A stretch of 64,000 bases of DNA from Oceanispirochaeta crateris (GCF_008329965.1 NZ_CP036150.1:930001-994000), one strand, 5' to 3'. Numbered from the stretch's first letter, positions 43,015 to 53,023 are shown. Translations and numbers: made by a program. The notes: generated from the sequence alone by a model not told the origin.

Positions 43015-45201
43015 ATGAACTTAGTCAAAGTAGCAACAGGACTCTTTTGGTTGGAGATCCCAGAGCGAGATCTGTATCTCATGTGCGGTTGTCCCATGGA
43101 CAGCATCAAACATCTGGAGAATAAGAAATTTATCCATAGAGTCGACTGTGACGCTTATTATATGGAAAGTGGACCCAATGCCATTCTCCTTTCAGACCTA
43201 GCTGTACAAAATGGCTACTTTTGTAATCTTGCTGAGTTTCCCATCCTTCATATGATGTATAAACAGGGGATGGCTCTGCCGGGACATCCCGGAAATAAGG
43301 GAAACAAACCCTGGCTTATCGGGACTTCCGAACAGGTCAATGCTCAAAAACAGTATATATTCAGGGGAAACTACGGACTTGCTTCTCCCGGGGAATTTAA
43401 GAATGCCGGCTGCGACAATGTCCAAATTGAGTCCATGTGGAAGTTAAAAATGAAGTTTAACTTCAATACCATTCTTGATCCAGAAGAGCTCGTGGATACC
43501 ACAATCATCAATGAAGAGCCCGTAGAACTCCGGCCTGATGTTTTTTTAAAGCGAACAGGGATGAACTGCTACTCACTCACATACAACAATGAAACCATTG
43601 ATATTGATTTGAATTTGGGGCAGCAGGAACTCTATGAGCCTCCCTATCAGCTCCTACCCCGAAAGGTTAAAAAAGAATATTTTTCAATCATCCATATTGG
43701 AGAAGGGAACGGATGGGACAATGCCAGACCCTGTATGGGCAGCATCATCTGTTTTGAAGGAAAAATTTACCTCATCGATGCGGGACCCAATATTGAATAT
43801 TCACTCGATGCCCTGGGCATCAGCGTGAATGATGTGGAAGGGATTTTTCATACCCATATTCATGACGATCATTTTGCGGGGTTGACCTACCTGATCATGG
43901 CGGATCACAAAATTAAGTATTATGCCGTGGAATCGGTCATGCACACTGCCAGGATGAAACTCGCTGCTTTGATGGGCCATGATGAGTCTATTTTCGATAC
44001 TGTTTTAGATCCCATACTGCTGGAATGCCACAGCTGGAATGATCTCAATGGATTGGAAGTGAAGCCAATGTTCTCTCCTCATCCAGTAGAAACTACGATC
44101 TTTTACTTCAGGGCTTTGGGAGAGGATGGCTATAAATCCTACGGGCATTTGGCGGATATCATTTCCAGCAAGGTGTTTAAGAGTTTTCTGGGTGAGAATG
44201 AAACCGATCTTTCTCAGAGCTTTTATGACGATGTGTGGAAGAGTTACCTAGAGTATGCGGATGTCAAAAAAATTGATGTTGGTGGTGGGATGGTCCATGG
44301 TGCGGCAGAGGATTTTAAACATGACCCTTCTGATATCGTTATTTTGAGTCATCTGGATCGTCATTTGAATGATGAGGAAGAAACGATAGGGGTCAATGTT
44401 GATTTCGGTAGCGCCCATGTGCTGATTCCAGCCTCAACGGATTATTCAAAGATTCATGCCGCTGAAATGCTCAGATTATATTTTCCCAAGACCAGTCAGG
44501 CCCATCTGGATATGCTCCTGGATTGTCCCATTGTAGATTTCTCACCCGAAACCCTCATTGTCGAAGACAGTACCAGGCTGGACGAGGTCTTTCTTGTTCT
44601 CACAGGCAAGGTTGACTATGTGTTTTCCGATACGGGCACATTTCATGAGATGACCGCCGGCAGTACTGTCGGACTATTGAATGGCTTGTGGAATGAGCCC
44701 ATAAGGGGAACGTACAGAGCCAATGCCAATGTGGAGGCACTAGTCATACCAAAAGATGTTTTTTTAAGCTTTATGACGAAAACAAATGCCCTGGATCATA
44801 TTAAAAATATGAGCAGGATTATCTTTGATCTTCAAAGTACCCGTCTTTTTGGTTCACGAATTTCTAATTCCAATATAGTCCACCTGGCTCAAAAAACAAC
44901 CACCATAGAGCTGCTTCCCGGCGACTCAATCCCCGACGGATGGCCAAAAGATCTTTATATTCTAAAGAAAGGAAAAGTAGAGATTTTCTCTGATAATATA
45001 AAAATAGGCCGTCTCAAAAAATGGGAATCATGGGGTGGGTATCCCGTTTTTTCAATCTTGAGGGAGTTGAATATTGAAGCCCGGATAGCAGGTCATCATC
45101 CCTGTGAATTTTATAAAATCTCCTACGATGTTCTCAAAGAAATTCCTGTTGTGCAATGGAAATTGTTTCAGCAGTGGTCCTATTGGGAAGCCCATTACTG
45201 A
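43015..45201 (+). CDS. MBL-fold protein fused to cyclic nucleotide-binding domains
   Basis: A 728-residue multidomain protein. Residues 1-200 are a beta-rich domain of unknown type (VDCDAYYMESGPNAILLSDL). Residues about 215-480 are a metallo-beta-lactamase fold with IFHTHIHDDHFAGLTYLIM, VGGGMVHGAAEDFKHDPSD and SDIVILSHLDRHLND (metal His and Asp). Residues about 510-720 are two cyclic nucleotide-binding (CAP-effector) beta-rolls: LDEVFLVLTGKVDYVFSDTG and PKDLYILKKGKVEIFSDNIK. No DNA-binding domain follows. It may be a nucleotide-gated hydrolase or redox enzyme. It is upstream of a flavoprotein gene on the same strand, 64 bases apart. Confidence 0.75.
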   Translation: MNLVKVATGLFWLEIPERDLYLMCGCPMDSIKHLENKKFIHRVDCDAYYMESGPNAILLSDLAVQNGYFCNLAEFPILHMMYKQGMALPGHPGNKGNKPWLIGTSEQVNAQKQYIFRGNYGLASPGEFKNAGCDNVQIESMWKLKMKFNFNTILDPEELVDTTIINEEPVELRPDVFLKRTGMNCYSLTYNNETIDIDLNLGQQELYEPPYQLLPRKVKKEYFSIIHIGEGNGWDNARPCMGSIICFEGKIYLIDAGPNIEYSLDALGISVNDVEGIFHTHIHDDHFAGLTYLIMADHKIKYYAVESVMHTARMKLAALMGHDESIFDTVLDPILLECHSWNDLNGLEVKPMFSPHPVETTIFYFRALGEDGYKSYGHLADIISSKVFKSFLGENETDLSQSFYDDVWKSYLEYADVKKIDVGGGMVHGAAEDFKHDPSDIVILSHLDRHLNDEEETIGVNVDFGSAHVLIPASTDYSKIHAAEMLRLYFPKTSQAHLDMLLDCPIVDFSPETLIVEDSTRLDEVFLVLTGKVDYVFSDTGTFHEMTAGSTVGLLNGLWNEPIRGTYRANANVEALVIPKDVFLSFMTKTNALDHIKNMSRIIFDLQSTRLFGSRISNSNIVHLAQKTTTIELLPGDSIPDGWPKDLYILKKGKVEIFSDNIKIGRLKKWESWGGYPVFSILRELNIEARIAGHHPCEFYKISYDVLKEIPVVQWKLFQQWSYWEAHY

Positions 45202-45265
45202 TCAGATTCTCCCTTTTTTGTTCTCCTCTGGAATTTTGTTTTAAATTAGAATAAAGTCCCCCTAT

Positions 45266-46567
45266 ATGACTCAAAAAAATAAGACTATACCTCAACATTT
45301 TGACTGTATTATCATTGGTACGGGACCGGCTGGGTTGGGAGCTGCATTCAAATTATTGGATGAGCGTCGAAATATAAAAATACTAATGCTCGATAAGACG
45401 AATTTCTCAACGGGCGGTTTGAGAAACGATTGTAAAATGAATTTTTCCTATCCCATTGGCTTTCCCCTGGATAACTGGACCAGTGAAGATGCTGAATCCT
45501 ATCTGGAGCAGGTAGAAAAGATCCTGAAACCGACACTCCTGGAAAAACAAAACCTTGAAATTTATAGAAAAAGGGCTTCGTCCCTGGGGGTTGATCTCCT
45601 CAATATAAGGCAATCGCATTTGGGGACCGACGGTGGTTTAGAGTTGATCAAAAAACTCACAAACCAACTGGAATCTCTCGGGGTTGTCTTTGCCCTGGGA
45701 GAGGAGGCCGTCAGCATTGATGAGACGGACAAAATCCTGAATACTCTGAAAGGCAGTTACCGCTATGATAACCTGATCATTGCCCCGGGTCGTCAGGGAT
45801 TTCTGTTTCTACAGAATCTCATGAAGGAGTTGAAGATCAACTTCATGGATAATATTGTGGATATCGGCATCCGGGTGGAAACCAGGCTCGAACACTATCC
45901 CATTGTAAAAGACTATTATGACCCCAAATTCCATTTCCCTGGAAAGGTCAGGACCTTTTGTACCAACAGCGGAAATGCCCATGTGGTTCAGGAGCAGTAT
46001 AAGACTCATGATAACAAAACCTTTTATTCGGTCAACGGCCATGCTTGGTCCAAGAATAAAAAAGGGGAAAACGGTCTGGTCAATTTTGCCATGTTAAAAA
46101 CGATCCAGCTCACCGCTCCTCTGGCCAGTGGACATGAGTATGCAGAGATCATTGGTTTGCAGGCCGCTTTATTGGGAGGGAATAAACCGATCATGCAGCG
46201 TGTGGGAGATTTCCGTTTGTCTAAACGATCCAATGAAAAAAGCTTTAATTCCGATTATTACGACTTTGAACCGACCCTGAAGAGTTGTACTCCCGGAGAT
46301 ATTGCACTGGCCGTTCCCAGTAAGATAATGAGAGCCATTTGGAAATCAATGAAGCAGCTGGATACGATTATTCCCGGTGTTTTGCACCCTTCCACGATAA
46401 TGTATTATCCCGAAATTAAAATGTACGCCAATAAGCCCGAATTCCTGGATCATCATTTCAAAGTTCACGATGGAGTTTATATGATTGGAGACGGAGCCGG
46501 AACTAGCCGGGGCATCACAGCTGCCTGGGCCAGCGGTATTAGAGCTGCAGAAGGAATCTTAAATTAA
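45266..46567 (+). CDS. FAD-dependent oxidoreductase (COG2509-like)
   Basis: A 433-residue flavoprotein. The Rossmann dinucleotide motif is DCIIIGTGPAGLGAAFKLLD at residues 12-31, and the C-terminal FAD-closing segment is GVYMIGDGAGTSRGITAAWA. A Cys-rich site is not seen. It is related to the uncharacterised FAD-dependent dehydrogenase group found near glycolate oxidase and prephenate enzymes; the substrate is not evident. Its stop (TAATG) overlaps the ATG of prfC by one base, so the two are co-translated. Confidence 0.82.
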   Translation: MTQKNKTIPQHFDCIIIGTGPAGLGAAFKLLDERRNIKILMLDKTNFSTGGLRNDCKMNFSYPIGFPLDNWTSEDAESYLEQVEKILKPTLLEKQNLEIYRKRASSLGVDLLNIRQSHLGTDGGLELIKKLTNQLESLGVVFALGEEAVSIDETDKILNTLKGSYRYDNLIIAPGRQGFLFLQNLMKELKINFMDNIVDIGIRVETRLEHYPIVKDYYDPKFHFPGKVRTFCTNSGNAHVVQEQYKTHDNKTFYSVNGHAWSKNKKGENGLVNFAMLKTIQLTAPLASGHEYAEIIGLQAALLGGNKPIMQRVGDFRLSKRSNEKSFNSDYYDFEPTLKSCTPGDIALAVPSKIMRAIWKSMKQLDTIIPGVLHPSTIMYYPEIKMYANKPEFLDHHFKVHDGVYMIGDGAGTSRGITAAWASGIRAAEGILN

Positions 46568-48138
46568 TGATTGAAAATAAACGACTAACCTTTGCTATCA
46601 TCAGTCACCCCGATGCGGGTAAGACAACCATGACGGAAAAGCTCTTACTCTTTGGAGGTGCCATTCATGCCGCCGGTGCCGTTAAATCGGGTAAAACAGC
46701 TAGAAAAACTGTCTCCGACTTTATGGAGATGGAAAAAAACAGGGGTATTTCAATATCTACCTCTGTCATGGGGTTTGATTACAGGGATCGAAAAGTCAAT
46801 ATTCTGGATACACCGGGGCATGCCGACTTCTCCGAGGATACCTATAGGACGTTAACAGCCGTAGACAGCACTCTGATGGTGATTGATTCGGTGAAGGGTG
46901 TAGAAGAGCGAACCCGTAAACTCTGTGAAATTTGCCGCATGCGCAAGACACCCATTATTACATTTGTCAATAAATTTGACCGTGAAGGTAAAGAACCGGT
47001 AGAGCTGCTGGATGAAATAGAGGCCGAACTGAATGTGACTGTTTGTCCCATGAGCTGGCCTGTGGGGCAGGGAAAGGCCTTCAAAGGGGTCTACAGCCTT
47101 TATGAAAAGAGACTGATTCTTTTTTCGGCCCACGGTGTACAGGAAGATCAGGATGTATTTGAAATTTCTGACTTGAACAGTGATGAACTGAACCAGAGGA
47201 TCGGTGACAGCGAAGCCCAGAAATTACGGGAAGAGCTGGACCTGATTACCCAGGTTTATCCACAGTTTGACCATGACTTGTATATCAGTGGAGAATTGAC
47301 CCCCGTATTTTTCGGAAGTGCCATAAACAACTTCGGCATTCGCGAGCTTTTGGACTGCTTTGTTGATATTGCACCCGGACCGGGCGAGTTTGAGGCCGAA
47401 GACAGAACTGTCCGTCCCGATGAAAAACCATTCACCGGTTTTGTATTTAAGATTCACGCCAATTTGGACCCGCGTCATAGAGACCGCATCGCCTTTATGC
47501 GCATTGTCTCCGGTGAATTTGAAAAAAATCATACCTATACTCATGTCAGAACGGGAAAAGGCTTTAAAACAGCCAATCCGACGGCCTTCATGGCACAGAG
47601 CCGGAATGTTGTGGATACTGCGGTTCCCGGGGATATTATCGGACTCCACGATACGGGGACCTTCAAGATTGGAGACACCCTTACGGAAGGTGAAAAAATA
47701 CAATTCAAGGGCATTCCGAGTTTTGCACCCCAGATTTTTAGGACCGTAGTCAATAAAGATCCCCTCAAGGACAAGCAGTTTAAGAAGGGACTGGATCAGC
47801 TGGCCGAAGAAGGGGTCGTCCAGATCTTTACAAAGGTGGTTACAAAACAGAAGCTTATTGGTGTTGTCGGGGCCTTGCAGCTGGATGTTATTCAGCACAG
47901 GTTGCTGAACGAGTACAAGGCCACCTGTATTTTTGAACCCGTTGATTTTCAGACGGCCTGCTGGATCCATGCTCCTGAAAAAGCGGTTTTGGATAAATTT
48001 GTCGCCGAAAATCAGAATAAAATTGCCCTGGATGTAAGAGGACAGTTGATCTACCTGGCACCCAGCCGCTGGATGCTGGATAGAACAGTAGAAGATTATG
48101 CCGGATTGAAATACTATTTTACTTCCGATCTGAAATAG
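46567..48138 (+). CDS. prfC: Peptide chain release factor 3
   Basis: A 523-residue translational GTPase that removes RF1/RF2 from the ribosome after termination. The GTPase motifs are IISHPDAGKTTMTEKLLLFG (G1), MEKNRGISISTSVM (G2, switch I), NILDTPGHADFSEDTYRTL (G3) and VNKFDREGKEP (G4). Domain II includes FKIHANLDPRHRDRIAFMRI and the RF3-specific C-terminal domain GVVGALQLDVIQHRL. The start overlaps the flavoprotein stop. A hairpin is not seen after its stop; AT-rich sequence precedes moxR. Confidence 0.95.
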   Translation: MIENKRLTFAIISHPDAGKTTMTEKLLLFGGAIHAAGAVKSGKTARKTVSDFMEMEKNRGISISTSVMGFDYRDRKVNILDTPGHADFSEDTYRTLTAVDSTLMVIDSVKGVEERTRKLCEICRMRKTPIITFVNKFDREGKEPVELLDEIEAELNVTVCPMSWPVGQGKAFKGVYSLYEKRLILFSAHGVQEDQDVFEISDLNSDELNQRIGDSEAQKLREELDLITQVYPQFDHDLYISGELTPVFFGSAINNFGIRELLDCFVDIAPGPGEFEAEDRTVRPDEKPFTGFVFKIHANLDPRHRDRIAFMRIVSGEFEKNHTYTHVRTGKGFKTANPTAFMAQSRNVVDTAVPGDIIGLHDTGTFKIGDTLTEGEKIQFKGIPSFAPQIFRTVVNKDPLKDKQFKKGLDQLAEEGVVQIFTKVVTKQKLIGVVGALQLDVIQHRLLNEYKATCIFEPVDFQTACWIHAPEKAVLDKFVAENQNKIALDVRGQLIYLAPSRWMLDRTVEDYAGLKYYFTSDLK

Positions 48139-48229
48139 AAGATTTTTTTGAAAAAAAAAGAAACCTTCATCAGTATTGGTTTGTTTCATAGTAAATTAAT
48201 AATTAAATTTACCGGAGAGTTCATCCATA

Positions 48230-49210
48230 ATGACGCATCAGATTCAAAATCTCCCGGAGTCATCCACTCAGATCCTTGAAGCTATCCAAAGGGAAATGTC
48301 CAAGGTCATTGTCGGTCAGAAAACCGTGCTGGACCGCATGATCATCGGACTGATCTGCAATCAGCATATTCTGCTGGAAGGTGTACCAGGACTGGCCAAG
48401 ACGTTGATTGTGAGTACACTGGCTCAAATTATTGCAGCAGAATCCTCCAGGATTCAGTTTACCCCCGATCTTTTGCCTGCGGATTTAACAGGAACCATGA
48501 TTTATAATCCGGGGAAAGGGGAGTTTTATTCCAGAAAAGGACCGGTTTTTACCAATATTCTTCTGGCCGATGAGGTGAATAGAGCCCCGGCCAAGGTACA
48601 AAGCGCCCTCCTGGAAGCCATGCAGGAGAGGCAAGTGACCATCGGTGATGAGACATTCCCTCTGGAAGATCCTTTTATGGTGCTGGCAACCCAAAATCCT
48701 GTGGAACAGGAGGGGACATATCCCTTACCCGAGGCCCAGGTCGATCGGTTCATGCTGAAAGTTCTTGTGAACTATCCCGACAGATCTGAGGAGTTGTCTA
48801 TTCTAAGAAGCCGGAAAAACATATCCAAGGGAGCGGCGGTCCAAGCAGTCTGTTCCATAGAAGATATCAAGGCTCTCAGACAGCTGACGGATGAACTACA
48901 TATGGATTCCCGTCTTGAAGAGTATATTATCGATATCGTGCAGGCCACCCGTTATCCTGGAAAATGGAATTTGGATTTTGCTAATTTTATTCAATTTGGT
49001 GCCTCTCCCAGGGCTTCTATTTTTCTATCACAGGCGGCAAGGGCCATGGCTCTTCTTAAGGGACGCTCTTATGTTACCCCCGGGGATATCAAGGAGATTG
49101 CTCCCGATGTGCTTAGACACAGGATTATTCTGACCTATGAGGCAGAGGCAGAAGGGCGAGATACCGACTGGGTCATTGGAAAGATCTTGGAGACCATTCC
49201 CGTCGTATGA
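48230..49210 (+). CDS. MoxR family AAA ATPase
   Basis: A 326-residue AAA+ chaperone that activates or assembles von Willebrand-factor (VWA) proteins. Walker A is LEGVPGLAKTLIVSTLAQII, Walker B is ILLADEVNRAPAKVQSALLE, with the MoxR sensor loop LATQNPVEQEGTYPLPEAQV and sensor 2 ASPRASIFLSQAARAMALLK. It opens the Bat locus of eight genes, as in many bacteria where the ATPase is paired with VWA proteins. Its stop overlaps the start of the DUF58 gene by four bases (ATGA). Confidence 0.93.
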   Translation: MTHQIQNLPESSTQILEAIQREMSKVIVGQKTVLDRMIIGLICNQHILLEGVPGLAKTLIVSTLAQIIAAESSRIQFTPDLLPADLTGTMIYNPGKGEFYSRKGPVFTNILLADEVNRAPAKVQSALLEAMQERQVTIGDETFPLEDPFMVLATQNPVEQEGTYPLPEAQVDRFMLKVLVNYPDRSEELSILRSRKNISKGAAVQAVCSIEDIKALRQLTDELHMDSRLEEYIIDIVQATRYPGKWNLDFANFIQFGASPRASIFLSQAARAMALLKGRSYVTPGDIKEIAPDVLRHRIILTYEAEAEGRDTDWVIGKILETIPVV

Positions 49211-50082
49211 TAGACCGTGAACTGGCCGCCCGGCTGGAGCGGATTAGAGTTTTAACCAGACGAAAGATAACATCTACATTTGCCGGTGATTACAGCTCAG
49301 CCTTCAAAGGGCGGGGCATGGAATTTGAGGAAGTCAGACCCTACCAGCCGGGGGATGAAATCAAATTCATTGACTGGAATGTCACCGCCAGGAGCGGGGA
49401 GCCTTACATCAAGGTCTTCCGTGAAGAACGGGAGTTGACAATGATGCTCCTCCTGGACTTATCTCCCTCCGGTCTATTCTCATCCACCCAAAAGAGTAAG
49501 AACCAGCTGGCTGCCGAACTCTGTGCCATGCTGGCATACACGGCCGTATCCAGCCATGACAAGGTGGGACTCTGTGTTTTTACAGATCAGGTAGAGAAGG
49601 TCATCCCTCCCGGACGGGGCAACAAACATGTGATGCATCTTATTCAGGATGTGATGACTTTTAAACCTTCCGGACAGGGAACCTCCCTTTCTGCCGCCCT
49701 GGAGTATATGAATCGTATCCTCAAGAAGAGGAGTATTTTATTCCTGATCTCCGATTTTCACGACAGGGGCTACGAAACCCATCTGGCCCGGGCGGCGGAG
49801 AAGCATGACCTCGTGTGCATTCAATTGCTGGACCCTCGGGAGGAATCGGCTCCCCATAAGGGCCTGTTCCGCTTCAAAGATCCGGAAACAGGAGAGACCA
49901 TCCTCTTTGACGGCAGAAATCGGAAAGGTCGGGTAGAGTGGGAGCGCTTATACCACGAGAGGCAGATGCGACTAAAAACTCTTGTGAAGGAAAAGGGAGC
50001 CGATCTGCTCACCCTTCATGCAGGAGAAGACTGGATTCTGCCTCTGACAAGATTTTTTCTGGGAAGGGGAGAACGTCCATAA
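49207..50082 (+). CDS. DUF58 domain protein of the Bat operon
   Basis: A 291-residue protein of the DUF58 family, found beside MoxR genes. The family motif is FKGRGMEFEEVRPYQPGDEIKFIDWNV-type (RGMEFEEVRPYQPGDEIKFI), followed by the VWA-like strand MMLLLDLSPSGLFSS in which the first residues of a metal site are partly kept, and SILFLISDFHDRGYETHLAR. Its exact role is unknown but it is thought to be a client or partner of the ATPase. It has no membrane anchor. Neighbouring frames overlap by one and four bases. Confidence 0.9.
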   Translation: MIDRELAARLERIRVLTRRKITSTFAGDYSSAFKGRGMEFEEVRPYQPGDEIKFIDWNVTARSGEPYIKVFREERELTMMLLLDLSPSGLFSSTQKSKNQLAAELCAMLAYTAVSSHDKVGLCVFTDQVEKVIPPGRGNKHVMHLIQDVMTFKPSGQGTSLSAALEYMNRILKKRSILFLISDFHDRGYETHLARAAEKHDLVCIQLLDPREESAPHKGLFRFKDPETGETILFDGRNRKGRVEWERLYHERQMRLKTLVKEKGADLLTLHAGEDWILPLTRFFLGRGERP

Positions 50083-51038
50083 TGCAGAATTCTGGACCGC
50101 TTCTTTTTCAAAAAATGATGATTCTCCTTCTCCTTTTTTTATTCTCCTGCGGAGAAAACAGTTCTGAGACCACCAATGAAAATTTGATTGTGTCTGGCAA
50201 AAATGCTCACATAGAATGGGAAGTCTCATATCCTGATAAGGATCTTTATTTTACGGATATTCTCCCGTTGACTCTGGTCCTTAAAACCGATGAGATACAA
50301 GAGATGCAGCTTGATGATTCCGGCTCTGCTCCCTGGGGAGATTTTAGAGTCATTTCCAAGACCAAAACAAACAGGCTCCATATCGACCTCAGGCTGCAAC
50401 CTCGTAAAACAGGAGACTCTCTGCTTCAAATTCCTGCTCTGAGCCTCTCGGGTTTGGAAGAACCCCTTGTATTTCCCCCCATTGAGTTTCAAATCCTCTC
50501 TTCTTTGGACGGGGAGGATGCCCAGCCGCGTCCTCTGGTGGATGTAGAGGCCGATGATTCTGCTAATAAATGGGGTCTCCCGGCACTCCTTATTTTGATT
50601 CTGTGTACTTTGGGAGTGGGTTTCATTTATAGAAGGAAGCATAAGAAAGGGTTAAAAAAGGAGGAAACTCCTCTTGGATTTTCTGATTTTTTGAAGGAAC
50701 AGAGCCCCTCATTACCGCCTATGGAAAAGCAATTGGATTTCTATGTTCAAAGCTATCGCTATTTGATTTCCGACCTGGTAAAGTTCCATCCCGGGGTTCA
50801 TCCCTCAGATAGTCCTTCTGAGTTGATCAATCATTTAGAAAGACCCTCATCAGTGAATCAATGGGCCTTGCGTAGCCTCTACCCAGTTTTGGAATTCATG
50901 GATGATGTCTTTTACAAAAAGCAAAATGAAGCTTTGTCTCAGGCAGTGTATGACCAGCATCTTCAGGTCCTGAGGGAATGGTCGCAATATGTTTTAGAAC
51001 TAAAGAGTGAGGGAGGGTTTCCAGATGATTCATTTTGA
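50082..51038 (+). CDS. Bat-operon membrane lipoprotein
   Basis: A 318-residue protein with a lipoprotein signal (MMILLLLFLFSC, Cys near 23), a periplasmic beta domain of about 130 residues (IEWEVSYPDKDLYFTDILPL), one membrane helix (WGLPALLILILCTLGVGFIY near 168) and a cytoplasmic helical part with the DUF4381-like end (RYLISDLVKFHPGVHPSDSP). I choose the ATG at 50082 because it overlaps the upstream stop (TAATG) and the signal peptide follows. It occupies the position of the DUF4381 gene in classic aerotolerance operons. Confidence 0.78.
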   Translation: MQNSGPLLFQKMMILLLLFLFSCGENSSETTNENLIVSGKNAHIEWEVSYPDKDLYFTDILPLTLVLKTDEIQEMQLDDSGSAPWGDFRVISKTKTNRLHIDLRLQPRKTGDSLLQIPALSLSGLEEPLVFPPIEFQILSSLDGEDAQPRPLVDVEADDSANKWGLPALLILILCTLGVGFIYRRKHKKGLKKEETPLGFSDFLKEQSPSLPPMEKQLDFYVQSYRYLISDLVKFHPGVHPSDSPSELINHLERPSSVNQWALRSLYPVLEFMDDVFYKKQNEALSQAVYDQHLQVLREWSQYVLELKSEGGFPDDSF

Positions 51039-52043
51039 TCAGCCCCTTTGGTTCCTCCTACTCATTGTTATTCCTCTTCTCCTGATTTTTCGGGCTAAGA
51101 AAAGGGGGGGAGTTCTCTATCCAAGCCTCTCGGTTTTACCACCAGTGAAATCGGCAAGAGTCAGGATGCTCTTCATCTGTGATCTCTTTTTTTACCTGGC
51201 ACTTGTCATTTTTATTGTGTCCGCCGCCGGACCCTACAAAAACAGGGGGGAATCTAAGGATTATACCAAGGGTTATCTTCTACAGCTTGTGGTCGACAGA
51301 AGCGGTAGCATGGGCAGTTATATGGATAAAAAGGGTGAGACAAACCGATTGGATATTGTGAAAGCTGTGGTAGCCGACTTTATCTCTGGAGACGACAGCC
51401 AATTGACGGGCCGTCCTAATGATCGGATCGGTTTGATCTCCTTTGCCCGTTATGCGGATACAATGGCTCCCCTCACGGTGTCTCATGATATCGTCATCGA
51501 CTTGGTGCACTCTTTATCTTTGGCCAAAGAAGACGAAGACGGCACCTCTCTCGGGGATGCTCTTGCATTGGGGGTTGCCCGAATCCGCTCTTATCAGCAG
51601 AAGGCCGGCACTGGATCATCGGGTGCCGTACTCATCCTCTTGACTGATGGCCAGAATAATAGCGGGAATCTCGATCCTCTGGATGCGGCGGCTCTTGCTG
51701 CCCAAGAGGGTGTCCGGGTCTATACCATCGGTTTTGGAGGGGGGTTCTACAGAAATGCTTTCGGAATCATTCAGGAGATCCCCCCGAATATGGTATTGAT
51801 GAAGAGACTCTCACAAAAATGGCCGAAATAACGGATGGTCAATATTTTAATGCAGGTGACGAACAATCTCTTATGGATGTGTATAAAAAAATAGACAGCC
51901 TGGAAAAGGTGGATATGGAGCAGATTCGGAACAGCCCCAAGGACCTGTATTTTCATAAATTCCTCATGGCCGCCATTGTTTTATTGTTTATGAGCCTGAT
52001 TCTGAGATACCTTTTTTTCAATGTCGTGGAGGATGAAGAATGA
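51025..52043 (+). pseudogene. batA: BatA, VWA membrane protein, frameshifted at a poly-C tract
   Basis: Two overlapping frames form one BatA protein of about 339 residues: an N-terminal membrane helix pair (PLWFLLLIVIPLLLIF and FFYLALVIFIVSAAG), the metal-ion-dependent adhesion site VVDRSGSMGSY, LISFARYADTMAPLTV, LLTDGQNNSGN and a C-terminal helix (FLMAAIVLLFMSLIL). The first frame ends early at 51831 as LMKRLSQKWPK; the second frame reads IDEETLTKMAEITDGQYF, the expected continuation. Between them lies C6 (51780-51785), where C7 would restore the reading frame. Either a slippage mutation or a sequencing error. The ATG at 51025 follows GGGAGGG. Confidence 0.85.
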
Positions 52044-53023
52044 ACTTTCTGATTCCATCCGCGCTGTCCGCTCTTTTTTTCATTCCCCTCTACCTTTTCT
52101 TGTCTTTCCATGCCAGGAGAACGAAAAGGTCCTATCTTCTACTTATGACAGGAAAGAGGCTGAAGAAACAGCTTCCTCTTGGGTCCACTCTGATGATGGC
52201 AGGACTGGTTCTTCTTACTCTGGCTCTCATGAGACCAGTTTCCAATCCCCGTTTGATTGAGAAAGAGCAGACCGGGAGAAATATTGTGTTTGTCATCGAT
52301 GTGTCCCGGAGTATGCTGGCCCAGGATTTAATACCCAACCGTCTGGAGAGGGCCCGCTATGATATTCTCAATTCCCTGGAGAATCTCAGTGGTCATCGCT
52401 TGGCTCTGGTCGCCTTTGCGGGGAATCCTGTGCTCAAATGTCCCCTGACCCTGGATCACCTCTATTTTTCTCAGTCCCTTTCGGAACTGGGAACTCACAG
52501 TGTTTCACGTGGCGGGACGAATCTAGGTGATGCCGTGCGGAGTGTCATTGAGGATCTTTTCGATCAGGATGACAGGGAGTCCATGGATATTCTGTTGATC
52601 ACAGATGGTGAAGATCAGGATAGTTTTCCAGTTCAATCGGCCAGCAGGGCTGGTCAGGAGGGAATCAGGATCATCACCATCGGTTTGGGGAGCCCCGATC
52701 AGGGTACTGTCATTCCGGATGAGGAAAATGGAACCCTCATGTATGGGGATGAGCCGGTTTATTCAAAGGCGGATATGGAAACGCTCTCCGCCATGGCCGA
52801 GGCATCCGATGGTGGGTGGTCTGTTCCGGTAGAAGATGGGAAAATCCCCATACAGGAAATTTTAAACAAGCTGGAGAGAACGGGGACACAAAAGAATACG
52901 GGAACAGTAGAAGAATACATTTATGATGAGCAGTACCGCTGGTTCCTCATCCCCGGACTGATTCTCATCGTTCTCTCTTTTTTAATTGAAAATTCCGGAT
53001 GGTTCAGAAGGCGTGCAATATGA
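52040..53023 (+). CDS. batB: BatB, VWA domain membrane protein
   Basis: A 327-residue membrane-anchored VWA protein: an N-terminal helix pair (LSALFFIPLYLFLSFHA and MMAGLVLLTLALMRP), then a VWA domain at about 90-270 with the complete metal site VFVIDVSRSMLAQDL (DxSxS), GGTNLGDAVRSVIED and ILLITDGEDQDSF, and a C-terminal helix (WFLIPGLILIVLSFLIEN). BatA and BatB are thought to interact in the periplasm in the oxidative-stress (aerotolerance) function of the operon. Start and stop overlap its neighbours by four bases. Confidence 0.93.
   Translation: MNFLIPSALSALFFIPLYLFLSFHARRTKRSYLLLMTGKRLKKQLPLGSTLMMAGLVLLTLALMRPVSNPRLIEKEQTGRNIVFVIDVSRSMLAQDLIPNRLERARYDILNSLENLSGHRLALVAFAGNPVLKCPLTLDHLYFSQSLSELGTHSVSRGGTNLGDAVRSVIEDLFDQDDRESMDILLITDGEDQDSFPVQSASRAGQEGIRIITIGLGSPDQGTVIPDEENGTLMYGDEPVYSKADMETLSAMAEASDGGWSVPVEDGKIPIQEILNKLERTGTQKNTGTVEEYIYDEQYRWFLIPGLILIVLSFLIENSGWFRRRAI

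Noticed and set aside
47224-48189. 321-codon open frame antisense to prfC
   Set aside because: It overlaps the conserved PrfC frame completely and its composition looks like a reverse-frame shadow.
51780-51785. Programmed frameshifting in batA
   Set aside because: A C6 tract without a slippery X_XXY_YYZ heptamer or a clear stimulatory structure does not support programmed shifting; mutation or error is simpler.
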